Shown: one piece after another, positions 43,684 to 53,901 of the stretch
Position numbering within the stretch: position 1 is the stretch's first letter
Layout of the letters: every line of letters begins with the position of its first letter
Source: JBCCMQ01 sp039026235
Lineage (GTDB): Bacteria; Pseudomonadota; Alphaproteobacteria; Rhodobacterales; Rhodobacteraceae
NCBI GenBank assembly: GCA_039026235.1
Contig: JBCCMQ010000001.1
Span: 1,054,001 to 1,118,000, forward strand
DNA: 64,000 nt
Direction: 5' to 3'
Translations under genes and position numbers: made by a program
Notes under the pieces: model-generated
Database searches by the model: none
What the model was told of the DNA's origin: nothing
What the model saw: only the letters and a program-made list of their open reading frames with translations

Positions 43684-45729
43684 ATGGATATTGAAGCACT
43701 GAAAGCGTCGCATCCCGAACACTGGCGCACGGCCGCAGCGATCAGGACCCTGACACTTGACGCGGTGGCGGCGGCAAATTCCGGTCACTCGGGAATGCCC
43801 ATGGGCATGGCTGACGTGGCAACGGTTTTGTTCAGCAAACACCTGAAGTTCGACGCTTCCGCGCCCCATTGGCCAGACCGGGACCGCTTCGTCCTGTCGG
43901 CCGGCCATGGATCGATGCTGCTTTATTCGCTTCTGTACCTGACCGGTTACGCCCAGATGCCGCTCGAACAGATCCGCGATTTCCGCCAATGGGGCGCCCG
44001 CACGGCGGGCCATCCGGAATTCGGCCATGCCGAAGGGATCGAGACAACGACCGGCCCGTTGGGTCAGGGCCTCGCAAATTCCGTCGGTTTCGCTCTGGCG
44101 GAAGAGATCCTGCGCGCCCAACACGGCAAGAAGATCGTCGATCACTTCACCTATGTGATCGCCGGGGATGGCTGCCTGATGGAGGGCGTCAGCCAGGAAG
44201 CGCTGGCGCTGGCCGGACGGCAACAGCTGTCGAAGCTGATCGTCTTCTGGGATGACAACGGGATCACCATCGACGGCAAGGTCGAAATCGCCGACCGGAC
44301 CGATCAGATCATGCGCTTCAAGGCATCGGGCTGGGCGGTGCTGGAATGCGATGGCCACGACCCGGATGAAATCGACGACACGATCACGCAGGCCAAAAAA
44401 GCCGGAAAACCCACGATGATTGCCTGCAAGACGCATATTGCGCTGGGATCGTCGGCGCAGGATACCGCCAAGGGCCATGGCGCACTGACAGATGCGCAAC
44501 TGATCGCCGACACCAAAGCGGTCTATGGATGGGACCACGGCGCCTTTGAGATCCCGGCTGACATCAAATCCGCCTGGGAGGCCATCGGCGCACGCGGAGC
44601 CGATGCGCGCAAGGCCTGGGAAGATCGCTTTGCGACGTTGACCGAGCGCAAGCGCGATCAGTTCATGCGCGCCCAGAAGGGCGAGCTGCCGGCCAAGCTT
44701 TCCGGCGCCATACGTCGTCTTAAGAAAGAGATCAGCGAAACTCAGCCCAAGGTCGCCACACGCAAGTCCAGCGAAATGGCCCTGAAGGTGATTAACGAGG
44801 CCATGCCCGAAACTGTGGGCGGTTCGGCCGATCTGACCGGATCCAACAATACGCTGACGCCCGATCTTGGTATTCACGGACCCGACAACCGCAAGGGGCG
44901 TTACCTGCATTTCGGCATTCGCGAACACGGCATGGCCGCAGCACTGAACGGCATGGCGCTTCACGGCGGCATACGGCCCTACGGCGGGACATTCATGTGT
45001 TTCACCGATTACGCGCGACCGGCGATGCGCCTTTCGGCGCTGATGGGTATTGGTCCGGTCTATGTTATGACCCATGACAGCATCGGCCTTGGCGAAGACG
45101 GCCCCACCCACCAGCCGGTCGAACATCTGGCAATGCTGCGGGCGACGCCGAACACCCTGGTCTTCCGACCTGCCGACACTGTTGAGACCGCCGAAGCCTG
45201 GGAACTGGCGCTGGGCACCACCACGTCGCCGTCCGTTCTGTGCCTGTCCCGCCAGGGGCTGCCGACGGTGCGGACCGCGCATAAGACGCGCAACCTGACG
45301 GCCCAGGGTGCCTATGTGCTGGCCGAAGCCACGGGCAAGCGCCAAGCGATCCTGATGGCCACCGGTTCCGAGGTTTCCGTTGCCATGGACGCGCGTGCGC
45401 TTCTTGAAGCCGATGGGATTGGCACCCGCGTCGTCTCGATGCCCTGTTGGGAGCTTTTTGCCAAACAGGACGAAACGATCCGGCGCCGCGTCCTGCCAGC
45501 GGGTGCGGTCCGCGTCGCTGTCGAGGCCGGCGTCCGGCACGGCTGGGACCGCTGGCTTTTCGGAGAACGCGGCAAAAGGGAAAAGTCGGCATTCGTCGGC
45601 ATGGAAGGCTTTGGCGCCTCGGCGCCCGCGGGCACGCTGTTCAAGGAATTCGGCATTACCGCCGAGGCGACGGCCGAGGCCGCAAAAGCGCTTTTGGCCG
45701 GGAAACAGCCCAACGGCGTCGCATACTAG
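43684..45729 (+). CDS. tkt: Transketolase
   Basis: 681 residues. Thiamine-dependent transfer of two-carbon units in the pentose phosphate pathway. The thiamine diphosphate motif is GDGCLMEGVSQEALALAG with VFWDDN about 30 residues on. ANSGHSGMPMGMADVATVLF, and the catalytic His block HDSIGLGEDGPTHQPVEH, are intact. The ATG at 43684 has GGGAG at good spacing; the GTG at 43678 has not. A small membrane gene and gap follow on the same strand. Confidence 0.97.
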   Translation: MDIEALKASHPEHWRTAAAIRTLTLDAVAAANSGHSGMPMGMADVATVLFSKHLKFDASAPHWPDRDRFVLSAGHGSMLLYSLLYLTGYAQMPLEQIRDFRQWGARTAGHPEFGHAEGIETTTGPLGQGLANSVGFALAEEILRAQHGKKIVDHFTYVIAGDGCLMEGVSQEALALAGRQQLSKLIVFWDDNGITIDGKVEIADRTDQIMRFKASGWAVLECDGHDPDEIDDTITQAKKAGKPTMIACKTHIALGSSAQDTAKGHGALTDAQLIADTKAVYGWDHGAFEIPADIKSAWEAIGARGADARKAWEDRFATLTERKRDQFMRAQKGELPAKLSGAIRRLKKEISETQPKVATRKSSEMALKVINEAMPETVGGSADLTGSNNTLTPDLGIHGPDNRKGRYLHFGIREHGMAAALNGMALHGGIRPYGGTFMCFTDYARPAMRLSALMGIGPVYVMTHDSIGLGEDGPTHQPVEHLAMLRATPNTLVFRPADTVETAEAWELALGTTTSPSVLCLSRQGLPTVRTAHKTRNLTAQGAYVLAEATGKRQAILMATGSEVSVAMDARALLEADGIGTRVVSMPCWELFAKQDETIRRRVLPAGAVRVAVEAGVRHGWDRWLFGERGKREKSAFVGMEGFGASAPAGTLFKEFGITAEATAEAAKALLAGKQPNGVAY

Positions 45730-45740
45730 GCGCCCGGCTC

Positions 45741-45887
45741 GTGTCCGCCCCGCGCGTGATCTTGCTGGGCCTCGGGCTTTTTGTTGCGCTGCTCGTCCTC
45801 GACCAGTGGCTTCTGGGCTGGGGCATTCTTGTATTTTTGGGTCGTCTCTTGACGGACGCTGTTCACACTTTGGCATTCTGGCGCTAA
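45741..45887 (+). CDS. Small membrane protein between tkt and gap
   Basis: About 48 residues from a GTG. It is almost entirely one or two hydrophobic segments (ILLGLGLFVALLVLDQWLL and GILVFLGRLLTDAVHTLAFW). No strong ribosome site is seen; a GTG at 45755 is possible. It lies 11 bases after tkt and 86 before gap, so it would be co-transcribed. Function unknown. Confidence 0.5.
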   Translation: MSAPRVILLGLGLFVALLVLDQWLLGWGILVFLGRLLTDAVHTLAFWR

Positions 45888-45972
45888 AGCAGTGGCGCAG
45901 CGCTTGACGGTTTGAAAAAAATCAGACTGTTAGCGATAACAGCATTCGCACACGACTGAAGAGGGGTTCGAC

Positions 45973-46974
<1,002 letters not shown>

Positions 46975-46980
46975 CAGGCA

Positions 46981-47003
46981 GCCGGGCAACTTGGTTGCCC
47001 GGC
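46981..47003 (+). terminator. Stem-loop after gap
   Basis: A perfect 10-bp stem GCCGGGCAAC/GTTGCCCGGC with loop TTG lies seven bases after the gap stop. No T-run follows, so it may be a transcript-stabilising or Rho-assisting hairpin rather than a classic terminator. Confidence 0.5.
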
Positions 47004-47090
47004 GGGCCAAAAGACACAATTGTATTGTGATGCGGTGCTATCTTGGTGCTGGAAGGCGTGTCCCATTTGGTCGCGCAGAGAGTCGGAGCA

Positions 47091-48014
47091 ATGGAAGACT
47101 TTGAAGATGATGAAAGCGGTGCCAACGACTGGCTGAGGCAGGAACTGGCCGACACGCTGGATGAAGATTACGAACTTGAGATCTCTGAGCCCGCGCTGAC
47201 GATGGAGATCCGCCGGATCTACAAGAAGGTACATCCCCCTTCGATTGAGCGCCGGGACTACTTTATGCATCTACTGCGGCTGCAGGCGGAGCTGATTAAG
47301 CTACAGGACTGGGTGCAGGCCAACGGCGAAAAGGTCGTGGTCGTGTTCGAGGGTCGAGACAGCGCCGGAAAAGGCGGTGTTATCAAACGCATAACGCAAA
47401 GACTTAATCCGCGTGTGTGCCGGGTCGTCGCGCTGCCCGCGCCCACCGACCGTGAAATGTCGCAATGGTACTTTCAGCGCTACGTCCCGCATCTGCCGGC
47501 GGGGGGCGAGATCGTTCTTTTCGACCGCTCATGGTACAATCGCGCCGGCGTGGAACGGGTCATGCAGTTCGCATCAGAGGACCAGGTCGAGCAATTCTTC
47601 AACGATGTGCCAGAATTCGAACGCATGCTGGTCCGTTCCGGCATCCGGCTGATCAAGTACTGGTTTTCGATCACTGACGAAGAACAGCAGATGCGCTTTT
47701 TGATGCGCATCCATGACCCTTTGAAGCAATGGAAACTCAGCCCGATGGACCTTGAAAGCAGGGTGCGTTGGGAAGACTACACCAAGGCCAAGGAAGACAC
47801 CTTCGCCAGAACGAATATTCCCGAAGCGCCCTGGTACATCGTTCAAGGAAACGACAAAAAGCGGGCCAGACTGAACTGTATCGATCACCTTCTCAGCCAG
47901 ATTCCCTACGAAGCCGTGGTCCAAGAGGATGTGGCCCTGCCTGATCGGGTGCACAACTCAGAATATGAGCGTGTGACCCTGCCTCCGGAGCTGCATGTTC
48001 CTGAAAAGTATTAA
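47091..48014 (+). CDS. ppk2: Polyphosphate kinase 2 family protein
   Basis: About 307 residues. Walker A GRDSAGKGG (88-96) and the Walker B/lid block FDRSWYNRAGVE (144-155) define PPK2. It uses polyphosphate to phosphorylate nucleoside mono- or diphosphates; one PPK2 domain suggests the class making NTP from NDP, but this is not certain. The ATG at 47091 has GGAG; the upstream ATG at 47043 has none. It follows gap on the same strand. Confidence 0.92.
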   Translation: MEDFEDDESGANDWLRQELADTLDEDYELEISEPALTMEIRRIYKKVHPPSIERRDYFMHLLRLQAELIKLQDWVQANGEKVVVVFEGRDSAGKGGVIKRITQRLNPRVCRVVALPAPTDREMSQWYFQRYVPHLPAGGEIVLFDRSWYNRAGVERVMQFASEDQVEQFFNDVPEFERMLVRSGIRLIKYWFSITDEEQQMRFLMRIHDPLKQWKLSPMDLESRVRWEDYTKAKEDTFARTNIPEAPWYIVQGNDKKRARLNCIDHLLSQIPYEAVVQEDVALPDRVHNSEYERVTLPPELHVPEKY

Positions 48015-48146
48015 AATTTAGGCAAATGCTGCATTGCAGCAAGTGCATAGTAGCCTTGCGGAACCAGCGCTGGTCATCCGGCTCCAGACCACCAAATATC
48101 TCCTTGAGACGATAGAGCAGCGTCTCAAAGCCCAAGGAGTTTGGCT

Positions 48147-48311
48147 ATGACCGACATATTCTCGCGCCTCCGGAGCGCGGCACGCAAACGTGCCGAGTAC
48201 CGACGCACTTTCGACGAACTGGCCCGTCTTCCGCGCCAGTCTGCCGAGGATCTCGGCATCGACCCGCAGAACATCCGCGAAGTCGCCCACCGTGCCGTTT
48301 ACGGCAACTAG
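48147..48311 (+). CDS. DUF1127 small protein, first copy
   Basis: 54 residues, Arg-rich: MTDIFSRLRSAARKRAEYR, FDELARLPRQSAEDLGID and a tail EVAHRAVYGN. DUF1127 (YjiS-like) proteins are abundant in alphaproteobacteria; some bind RNA and influence its decay. The ATG at 48147 has AAGGAG. The leader contains a hairpin TTGAGACG (48104-48111) / CGTCTCAA (48121-48128). A second copy follows 23 bases after the stop. Confidence 0.85.
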   Translation: MTDIFSRLRSAARKRAEYRRTFDELARLPRQSAEDLGIDPQNIREVAHRAVYGN

Positions 48312-48334
48312 GCAAAAAAGGATTGGATAGTAAA

Positions 48335-48502
48335 ATGACCAGTATCTTCACACGTCTCAGAACAGCCGCTGTCAAGCGCTCGCGCTATCGGGAAACGGTT
48401 GCGGAACTGTCGCGCCTTCCCATCGACGTCGCCCTTGATCTCGATATTGATCAATCAGACGTCCGGCGCATCGCCCACCGGGCCGTTTACGGCGCGCACT
48501 AG
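48335..48502 (+). CDS. DUF1127 small protein, second copy
   Basis: 55 residues with the same layout: MTSIFTRLRTAAVKRSRYRE, VAELSRLPIDVALDLDID and IAHRAVYGAH. It resembles the first copy closely at both ends but differs in the middle, so this is an old tandem duplication. A ribosome site AGGATTGG precedes it. Its TAG (48500-48502) overlaps the TAG of the convergent coaD gene. Confidence 0.82.
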   Translation: MTSIFTRLRTAAVKRSRYRETVAELSRLPIDVALDLDIDQSDVRRIAHRAVYGAH

Positions 48503-49011
48503 GCGCCCGTCGCCGGCCTGCCGGCAAGCTTGGCGGTCAGGGCCAACTTGACCTCTGGGCTGACAAACTTCGAAATATCACCGCCGAGCCGGGCGATCTC
48601 TTTGACTAGCTTCGAAGCGATCGCCTGGTGTTCGGCCTCTGCCATCAGAAACACCGTCTCGACCTGGTCGTCGAGCTTGCGGTTCATGCCGACCATCTGA
48701 AATTCGTATTCAAAGTCGGCCACGGCGCGCAGCCCGCGCACGATCAGCGATGCGCCCACGTCACGGGCACAGTCGATCAGCAGGTTTTCGAACGGGTGCA
48801 CGGTTATTTCGATACTCGCCTCGGCGGCCAACGGCGCAGCGATGCCGCCTACCATCGCGACGCGTTCTTCCAAGGTGAACATCGGACCTTTGTCGCGGTT
48901 GACGGCAACACCGATGACCAAACGGTCTACAAGACGCGACGCCCGACGAATGATATCGGTATGACCCAGGGTCACTGGATCAAATGTGCCGGGATAAAGT
49001 CCTATGCGCAT
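48499..49011 (-). CDS. coaD: Phosphopantetheine adenylyltransferase
   Basis: 170 residues. Penultimate step of coenzyme A synthesis. GLYPGTFDPVTLGHTDII carries the HxGH-type motif, and VRGLRAVADFEYEFQM with KLVKEIARLGGDISKFV are typical of CoaD. The ATG at 49011 has GGAGGGCG; the GTG at 49014 is less likely. It ends in an overlap with the second DUF1127 gene. Confidence 0.96.
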   Translation of the reverse strand: MRIGLYPGTFDPVTLGHTDIIRRASRLVDRLVIGVAVNRDKGPMFTLEERVAMVGGIAAPLAAEASIEITVHPFENLLIDCARDVGASLIVRGLRAVADFEYEFQMVGMNRKLDDQVETVFLMAEAEHQAIASKLVKEIARLGGDISKFVSPEVKLALTAKLAGRPATGA

Positions 49012-49091
49012 CACGCCCTCCCTGATCTTGCGCCAGACCAGAAGACCGTTCGCACCGCTCCGTCAAGAATTTTCTGCGCACATTCCGGGCC

Positions 49092-49526
49092 TTAGTAGCC
49101 CATGATCATGTCTTGCAGAGCGTCTTTTTCCATCGCCACTTCCTGAAGCCGGGCTTTGACCACGTCACCGAGCGAGATCAGGCCGATCATGCGCGTCCCG
49201 TCCAGGACCGGCATGTGGCGAAATCGCCCCTCGGTCATGCGCTGCAGTACGGAATCGGCCGTGTCCCCGGCCGCGCAGGTGACCAGTTTCCGTGTCATGA
49301 GACCTGCGACCTTCTCCGACAGGCAGGCAGCGCCGCGTTTACCGATTTCGCGAACGATGTCGCGTTCGCTCAGAATGCCTAACGCCGCCGCACCGTCGTC
49401 TGAAACAACCACCGTGCCGATTTTTCGCGCGCTTAACTCCGCCGCGGCTTCGGCGATCGACGTCGCAGGCGGCACAGTGAACACCCCGGCATCGCCCTTG
49501 GTCTGCAAGATGGTTTGGACCAGCAT
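49092..49526 (-). CDS. CBS-domain pair protein
   Basis: About 144 residues: two CBS motifs in tandem (GTVVVSDDGAAALGILSERDIV and FRHMPVLDGTRMIGLISLGDVVK). Such Bateman modules bind adenine nucleotides and report energy state or act with partner proteins. Free-standing CBS pairs of this length are common and their target is unknown. The ATG at 49526 has GGAGGTGACC. It is about 80 bases from coaD. Confidence 0.85.
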   Translation of the reverse strand: MLVQTILQTKGDAGVFTVPPATSIAEAAAELSARKIGTVVVSDDGAAALGILSERDIVREIGKRGAACLSEKVAGLMTRKLVTCAAGDTADSVLQRMTEGRFRHMPVLDGTRMIGLISLGDVVKARLQEVAMEKDALQDMIMGY

Positions 49527-49584
49527 GGTCACCTCCGTCTTTCCAAGATGTATTGTCTAGGGTGACTTTCCTGTCACCAAACTG

Positions 49585-50475
49585 TCAAGTCTGGCGTTCC
49601 AGACGGGCAATTTCGGCACGAAGCCCGCGTATCAGGGCCTCGGAAAAGCGGGTCATGCGCGCCCGCCCCCGGTCGGATGCATGCCGCACCAGATAGAAGC
49701 TGCGCCTGAGACCCACCTGATCCGTCATCAGGCGCTGCATTCCCGCAATCTGGGGAACGGCAAAGTCATGCATGATGCCCAGTCCCGCGCCTTGCCGGAT
49801 CCAGTTCATCTGCACAGCAACTGAATTTGACCCAAGCACCACGGGGCCGATCCCAAGCTCACCCAGATAGTCCAGCGCCGGGTCGAAAATCAGCTCTGGA
49901 ATGTAGCCCACCAGCCGGTGCGATGCCAGATCCCCGGGGTTTTCCGGCCTGCCGTGCTGGGCAAGGTAAGATGACGCGGCAGCCAGGCTGAGACCGTAGT
50001 CGGCGATCTTCTGAACCGTCAGCCGGCCACTGGTGGGCGCCGAAACCGTAACGGCCATGTCCGCCTCGCGTTTCGTCAGGCTGAATACCCGCGGAAGCGC
50101 AAGTATCTGAACATCCAGCCCCGGGTTTTCGGCCACAATATCCGCGGTCACCTGAGGCAGCAGATAGTTTGCCACCCCGTCCGGCGCGCCGATACGGACC
50201 AATCCAGTCAGGGTCTCATCCGCGCCTTTCAAGGCCTCCTGGCCGATCTCGAGCGATCGCTCGGCCTCTTCCGCGTGGGGCAACAGACGCTCCCCGGCTT
50301 CGGTCAATGCGTACCCACTTGGGGACTTCGCTAGCAAAACTGCACCACAACGGTCTTCCAGCCGGGCAATGCGCCGGCCAACAGTAGCTGGGTCCAGACG
50401 CAGGACCCGTCCGGCGGCGGACAGGCTTTCGGCGCGGGCCACGCCCAGGAACACCCGCAGATCATCCCAGTTCAC
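49585..50475 (-). CDS. LysR-family transcriptional regulator next to mmsA
   Basis: 296 residues from a GTG at 50475 with GGGGGTGG upstream. N-terminal HTH: NWDDLRVFLGVARAESLSAAG and LDPATVGRRIARLED. Effector domain follows. The divergent position next to mmsA suggests it regulates valine/methylmalonate-semialdehyde metabolism. The gap contains an inverted repeat TGGCATT (50512-50518) / AATGCCA (50535-50541). Confidence 0.85.
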   Translation of the reverse strand: MNWDDLRVFLGVARAESLSAAGRVLRLDPATVGRRIARLEDRCGAVLLAKSPSGYALTEAGERLLPHAEEAERSLEIGQEALKGADETLTGLVRIGAPDGVANYLLPQVTADIVAENPGLDVQILALPRVFSLTKREADMAVTVSAPTSGRLTVQKIADYGLSLAAASSYLAQHGRPENPGDLASHRLVGYIPELIFDPALDYLGELGIGPVVLGSNSVAVQMNWIRQGAGLGIMHDFAVPQIAGMQRLMTDQVGLRRSFYLVRHASDRGRARMTRFSEALIRGLRAEIARLERQT

Positions 50476-50608
50476 GGCCACCACCCCCTTTGCATTTTTG
50501 CGAAGCTCTTTTGGCATTCTGCGCCTGTTCCTGCAATGCCAGGCCGATTATTGTCCGCCAAAGCGTCCCAGCCTATCGGACCGCCATGATCGATTGCAGG
50601 AGGATTCC

Positions 50609-52105
50609 ATGTACGACATTCACCACTTTATCAACGGCACGCAGGTGCCGGGATCGGGTCGTTCGACCGATGTCTACAACCCCGCGACCGGCGAAGTGCA
50701 GGCCCAGGTCGCACTGGCCTCGGCATCCGAAGTGGGCGCCGCTGTTGCCGATGCCGCCAAGGCCCAGCCGGCGTGGGGCGCCACGAATCCGCAGCGCCGT
50801 GCACGTGTTCTGATGGAATTCGTCCGCCTTTTGAACCGCGACATGGACAAGCTGGCCGAGGTTCTGAGCCGCGAACACGGCAAAACCCTGCCCGACGCAC
50901 GGGGCGACATCCAACGCGGCCTTGAGGTCATCGAGTTTTGTATCGCCGCACCGCATCTTTTGAAGGGCGAATACACCGACAGCGCCGGGCCCGGTATCGA
51001 TATCTATTCAATGCGCCAGCCGCTGGGCGTCGTGGCGGCGATCATGCCCTTCAACTTCCCGGCCATGATGCCGCTATGGCACGTGGGTCCCGCCTTGGCC
51101 TGTGGCAACGCGGTGATCCTAAAGCCGTCGGAACGGGACCCTTCCGTGCCGGTGATGCTGGCGGAACTTCTGGTCGAGGCGGGCCTTCCCGCCGGTGTCT
51201 TCCAGGTGGTCAACGGCGACAAAGAGGCGGTGGATGCACTGCTCGACAGCGAGACGGTTCAGGGCGTGTCCTTCGTCGGATCGACCCCGATCGCCCAGTA
51301 TATCTATGCCCGGGCCACTGCGAACGGGAAACGGGCGCAGTGCTTTGGCGGCGCAAAGAACCATCTGATCGTAATGCCCGACGCCGATATGGATCAGGCG
51401 GCGGACGCCTTGGTGGGTTCGGGCTACGGGGCGGCAGGCGAACGCTGCATGGCGGTGTCAGTCGCGGTCCCTGTGGGCGACGAGACCGCCGACCGGCTGG
51501 TCGAAAAGCTGGTCCCGCGGATCGAGAAACTGAAAGTGGGTCCCTACACTGCCGGCGACGATGTCGACTTCGGCCCCGTCGTTACGGCGGCTGCGAAGGA
51601 AAACATCCTGCGGCTCGTCCAGTCCGGCGTCGATGCGGGTGCGGAACTGGTGGTCGACGGCCGCGATTTCAGCCTTCAGGGCTATGAAGACGGTTTCTTC
51701 GTGGGTCCGCATCTGTTCGATCGGGTGACGCCGGACATGGAGATCTACCGGACCGAGATCTTTGGGCCGGTGCTCAGCCAGGTTCGGGCCGGAAGCTATG
51801 AAGAAGCGCTTGGTCTGGCCATGGACCACGAATACGGCAACGGCACGGCCATCTTCACCCGCGATGGTGATACGGCGCGCGATTTCGCCAACCGGATCAA
51901 CATCGGGATGGTGGGGGTCAACGTGCCGATCCCGGTGCCGCTGGCCTATCACACCTTCGGCGGATGGAAGAAATCAGCCTTTGGGGACGTGAATCAGCAC
52001 GGCCCGGATTCGTTCCGGTTCTACACAAGAACCAAAACGGTGACGGCACGCTGGCCGTCGGGGATCAAGGAAGGCGGCGAATTTAACTTCAAGGCCATGG
52101 ACTGA
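50609..52105 (+). CDS. mmsA: CoA-acylating methylmalonate-semialdehyde dehydrogenase
   Basis: 498 residues. It converts methylmalonate semialdehyde to propionyl-CoA (and malonate semialdehyde to acetyl-CoA), the last steps of valine and inositol breakdown. ALDH fold: PFNFPAMMPLWHVGPALACG, FVGSTPIAQYIY, and catalytic Cys280 in AGERCMAVS. PVPLAYHTFGGWKKSAFGD is characteristic of MmsA. The ATG has GCAGGAGGATTCC. It is followed by two opposite-strand VPLPA genes rather than the other valine genes. Confidence 0.95.
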   Translation: MYDIHHFINGTQVPGSGRSTDVYNPATGEVQAQVALASASEVGAAVADAAKAQPAWGATNPQRRARVLMEFVRLLNRDMDKLAEVLSREHGKTLPDARGDIQRGLEVIEFCIAAPHLLKGEYTDSAGPGIDIYSMRQPLGVVAAIMPFNFPAMMPLWHVGPALACGNAVILKPSERDPSVPVMLAELLVEAGLPAGVFQVVNGDKEAVDALLDSETVQGVSFVGSTPIAQYIYARATANGKRAQCFGGAKNHLIVMPDADMDQAADALVGSGYGAAGERCMAVSVAVPVGDETADRLVEKLVPRIEKLKVGPYTAGDDVDFGPVVTAAAKENILRLVQSGVDAGAELVVDGRDFSLQGYEDGFFVGPHLFDRVTPDMEIYRTEIFGPVLSQVRAGSYEEALGLAMDHEYGNGTAIFTRDGDTARDFANRINIGMVGVNVPIPVPLAYHTFGGWKKSAFGDVNQHGPDSFRFYTRTKTVTARWPSGIKEGGEFNFKAMD

Positions 52106-52151
52106 CCCGAAACCAGGTGATCGAGCGGGCGGCCCTTGGCCGCCCAGTGGA

Positions 52152-52790
52152 TTAGCGCTGCCGCTGCGCCTTCCGGCTGCCAACGGCGGCCAGACCGCCG
52201 AGACCAATCAACAGGACCAGAGCGGACGCCGGCAATGGAACTTTGCTGACCGTGATTTGAAGAATGGTGAAATTGTCGTTCGTCTGTTTTGCGCCGATCC
52301 CAAAGGACGCACCGACCAACGGGGCAAACGACAAAGACGAGACACTCACAGAGTTTGAGACGTCGATCAAATCTTCCTCGCGCAGGAAATCGCCCGCGAC
52401 GACGAGGCCAAATGCAAAATTGTCGTCGTCGTCGACGCTGCCAAAGACGATTTCCTCGATCACCACGTCGTGGTCGAAGGTAAAGATCAGAACGTCGTTC
52501 CCGCCCGCGCCGTCCAGTTCGGTCGCATCGCTGACACCCACCGCGCCCAGACCATCGGAGCCCTGAAAAACCTGCCGTGCGCCAAAGTCGATAGGAGCCG
52601 GACCACCAACACCGGGCCATCGGCCCGCCGAGACCTGCAGCTGTATGCCGTCTTCGGTGAAGTCGAAAAAATCCGCCGTGCTGGGACTGCCCGCACCGAA
52701 ATTAAAGGTTGCTGCTGATACTGTCGCAGCCGAGAGGAGCGCGATGGCCCCCGCCGCGACAAAGACCCTTATGCCCAAGAAGATACCCAC
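52152..52790 (-). CDS. VPLPA-CTERM sorting-domain protein, copy A
   Basis: About 212 residues from a GTG at 52790 with GAGGAC. Signal peptide (RVFVAAGAIALLSAATVSA), a beta-rich body with Asp-rich stretches, and a C-terminal tail VPLPASALVLLIGLGGLAAV followed by Arg/Lys. The tail is a VPLPA-CTERM signal recognised by a exosortase-type enzyme, which is not in this window. DVLIFTFDHDVVIEEIVF is shared in form with copy B at 53188. Function of the body unknown. Confidence 0.82.
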   Translation of the reverse strand: MGIFLGIRVFVAAGAIALLSAATVSAATFNFGAGSPSTADFFDFTEDGIQLQVSAGRWPGVGGPAPIDFGARQVFQGSDGLGAVGVSDATELDGAGGNDVLIFTFDHDVVIEEIVFGSVDDDDNFAFGLVVAGDFLREEDLIDVSNSVSVSSLSFAPLVGASFGIGAKQTNDNFTILQITVSKVPLPASALVLLIGLGGLAAVGSRKAQRQR

Positions 52791-53141
52791 ACTGTCCTCA
52801 CTTTTTACGCACATCGTTGGCAGAGCCCCTTCGCCCAGGAATGAGCCTGCACGTATTCTAGATTAAAACAACCGGGTTCGAAAGCCGTCCGCGCGTTTTA
52901 GATCGCCCCCTTCCCTAAATTCAACGCCTCAGCCTCCGCATTCGTTCGGATATCGCCTAAATATCTGCAAGGGCTCGGTTTTGGATGAGATGTTCGGACA
53001 AACAACACCGAAGAGACGATTGTTCAGCGGTTCGTTGTTCCGCAAAGGGAAGATGATCCCTGCTTTCGAACTGGATCCGCGCATTTCTGGAAACAGTCCC
53101 CGATTTCCTAGCGGATGACCATAACGCGCGTACGTAAAAAA
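52791..53141. other. Intergenic region between the two VPLPA genes
   Basis: About 350 bases without a gene; AT-richer than the surroundings. It holds the promoter of copy A on the minus strand and the downstream end of copy B. No repeat or mobile element is visible. Confidence 0.45.
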
Positions 53142-53165
53142 ATAGCGGCCTCGAAAGGCCGCTAT
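53142..53165 (-). terminator. Terminator of VPLPA gene copy B
   Basis: A perfect 10-bp stem ATAGCGGCCT/AGGCCGCTAT with loop CGAA. On the minus strand it is followed by seven T residues (an A-run at 53135-53141 on the plus strand). It lies 22 bases beyond the stop of copy B. Confidence 0.85.
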
Positions 53166-53187
53166 CTAGCTTGCCAGAAGTTCCGAA

Positions 53188-53901
53188 CTACTTACGGCGC
53201 CGGCGCAGCCCAGCCAAGCCGCCCAGGCCCGCCAAGAGCATCCAACCGGCCGCCGGAAGGGGCACCGGCGCGACCTCTATGCGCGAAATTCTGAAGGAAT
53301 CTGTGATGTCATGACGTCCGGTGTCACGGAATGCGCCAAAGCCGAACACGCTTCCTTCGAAGGCCGGGCTAAAGGTGAACGACCCTTCATCGCCATCGGT
53401 GTCCGGGAAGGGAAGCGGATTGACGATATCGGCCAGGAAGGCGTTCGCTGCCGTCGAAGTTCCGTCCCAAAATACGAAGTCTTCTCCGTTGCCGACCTCT
53501 TCGAAGATGACTTCTGACAACCGGACCTCGGTATCAAACCGAAAGATCAGGATGTCATAGTCGAAGAAACCATCGACCGTCGGACTGTCGCCACCAAACA
53601 GGCCGTTGTTGTTGTCGATCCCGAGACCTTCAACGTTCTGCGTGATCTCGATATCTACCTCACCGTTCAGGCCGATGAAATTTCCACTCAGAACCGAAAA
53701 GGTGTCTGCTTCAACTTCAAACGTGCCACCGGACCATGTAAAGGGCCCAAGCGGGTCCCCGTTTGTTTGGGTCCCGCTGACGGAAGCGACTGGAACAAAG
53801 CCGGTTTCGTCGATCTCGAAGTTGATGGTTTCGGCGCTGGCGCCGGTTACTCCGGCAAAAAGCACCACTGCCCCGGAAAGGGCAAGCGATCTAAAGGTCA
53901 T
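53188..53901 (-). CDS. VPLPA-CTERM sorting-domain protein, copy B
   Basis: About 237 residues. Signal peptide (MTFRSLALSGAVVLFAGVTGASA), a beta-rich acidic body and C-terminal VPLPAAGWMLLAGLGGLAGL with Arg/Lys tail. DILIFRFDTEVRLSEVIFEE aligns with copy A. The start at 53901 has GAGGGGACATTA; the longer frame to 53970 adds no signal peptide. Sorted to the surface by an exosortase elsewhere in the genome; probably an exopolysaccharide-associated protein by family custom. Confidence 0.85.
   Translation of the reverse strand: MTFRSLALSGAVVLFAGVTGASAETINFEIDETGFVPVASVSGTQTNGDPLGPFTWSGGTFEVEADTFSVLSGNFIGLNGEVDIEITQNVEGLGIDNNNGLFGGDSPTVDGFFDYDILIFRFDTEVRLSEVIFEEVGNGEDFVFWDGTSTAANAFLADIVNPLPFPDTDGDEGSFTFSPAFEGSVFGFGAFRDTGRHDITDSFRISRIEVAPVPLPAAGWMLLAGLGGLAGLRRRRK

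Noticed and set aside
43606..45876. Minus-strand frame of 756 codons opposite tkt
   Set aside because: It is an antisense shadow of transketolase, rich in Arg, Gly and His with no recognised domain.
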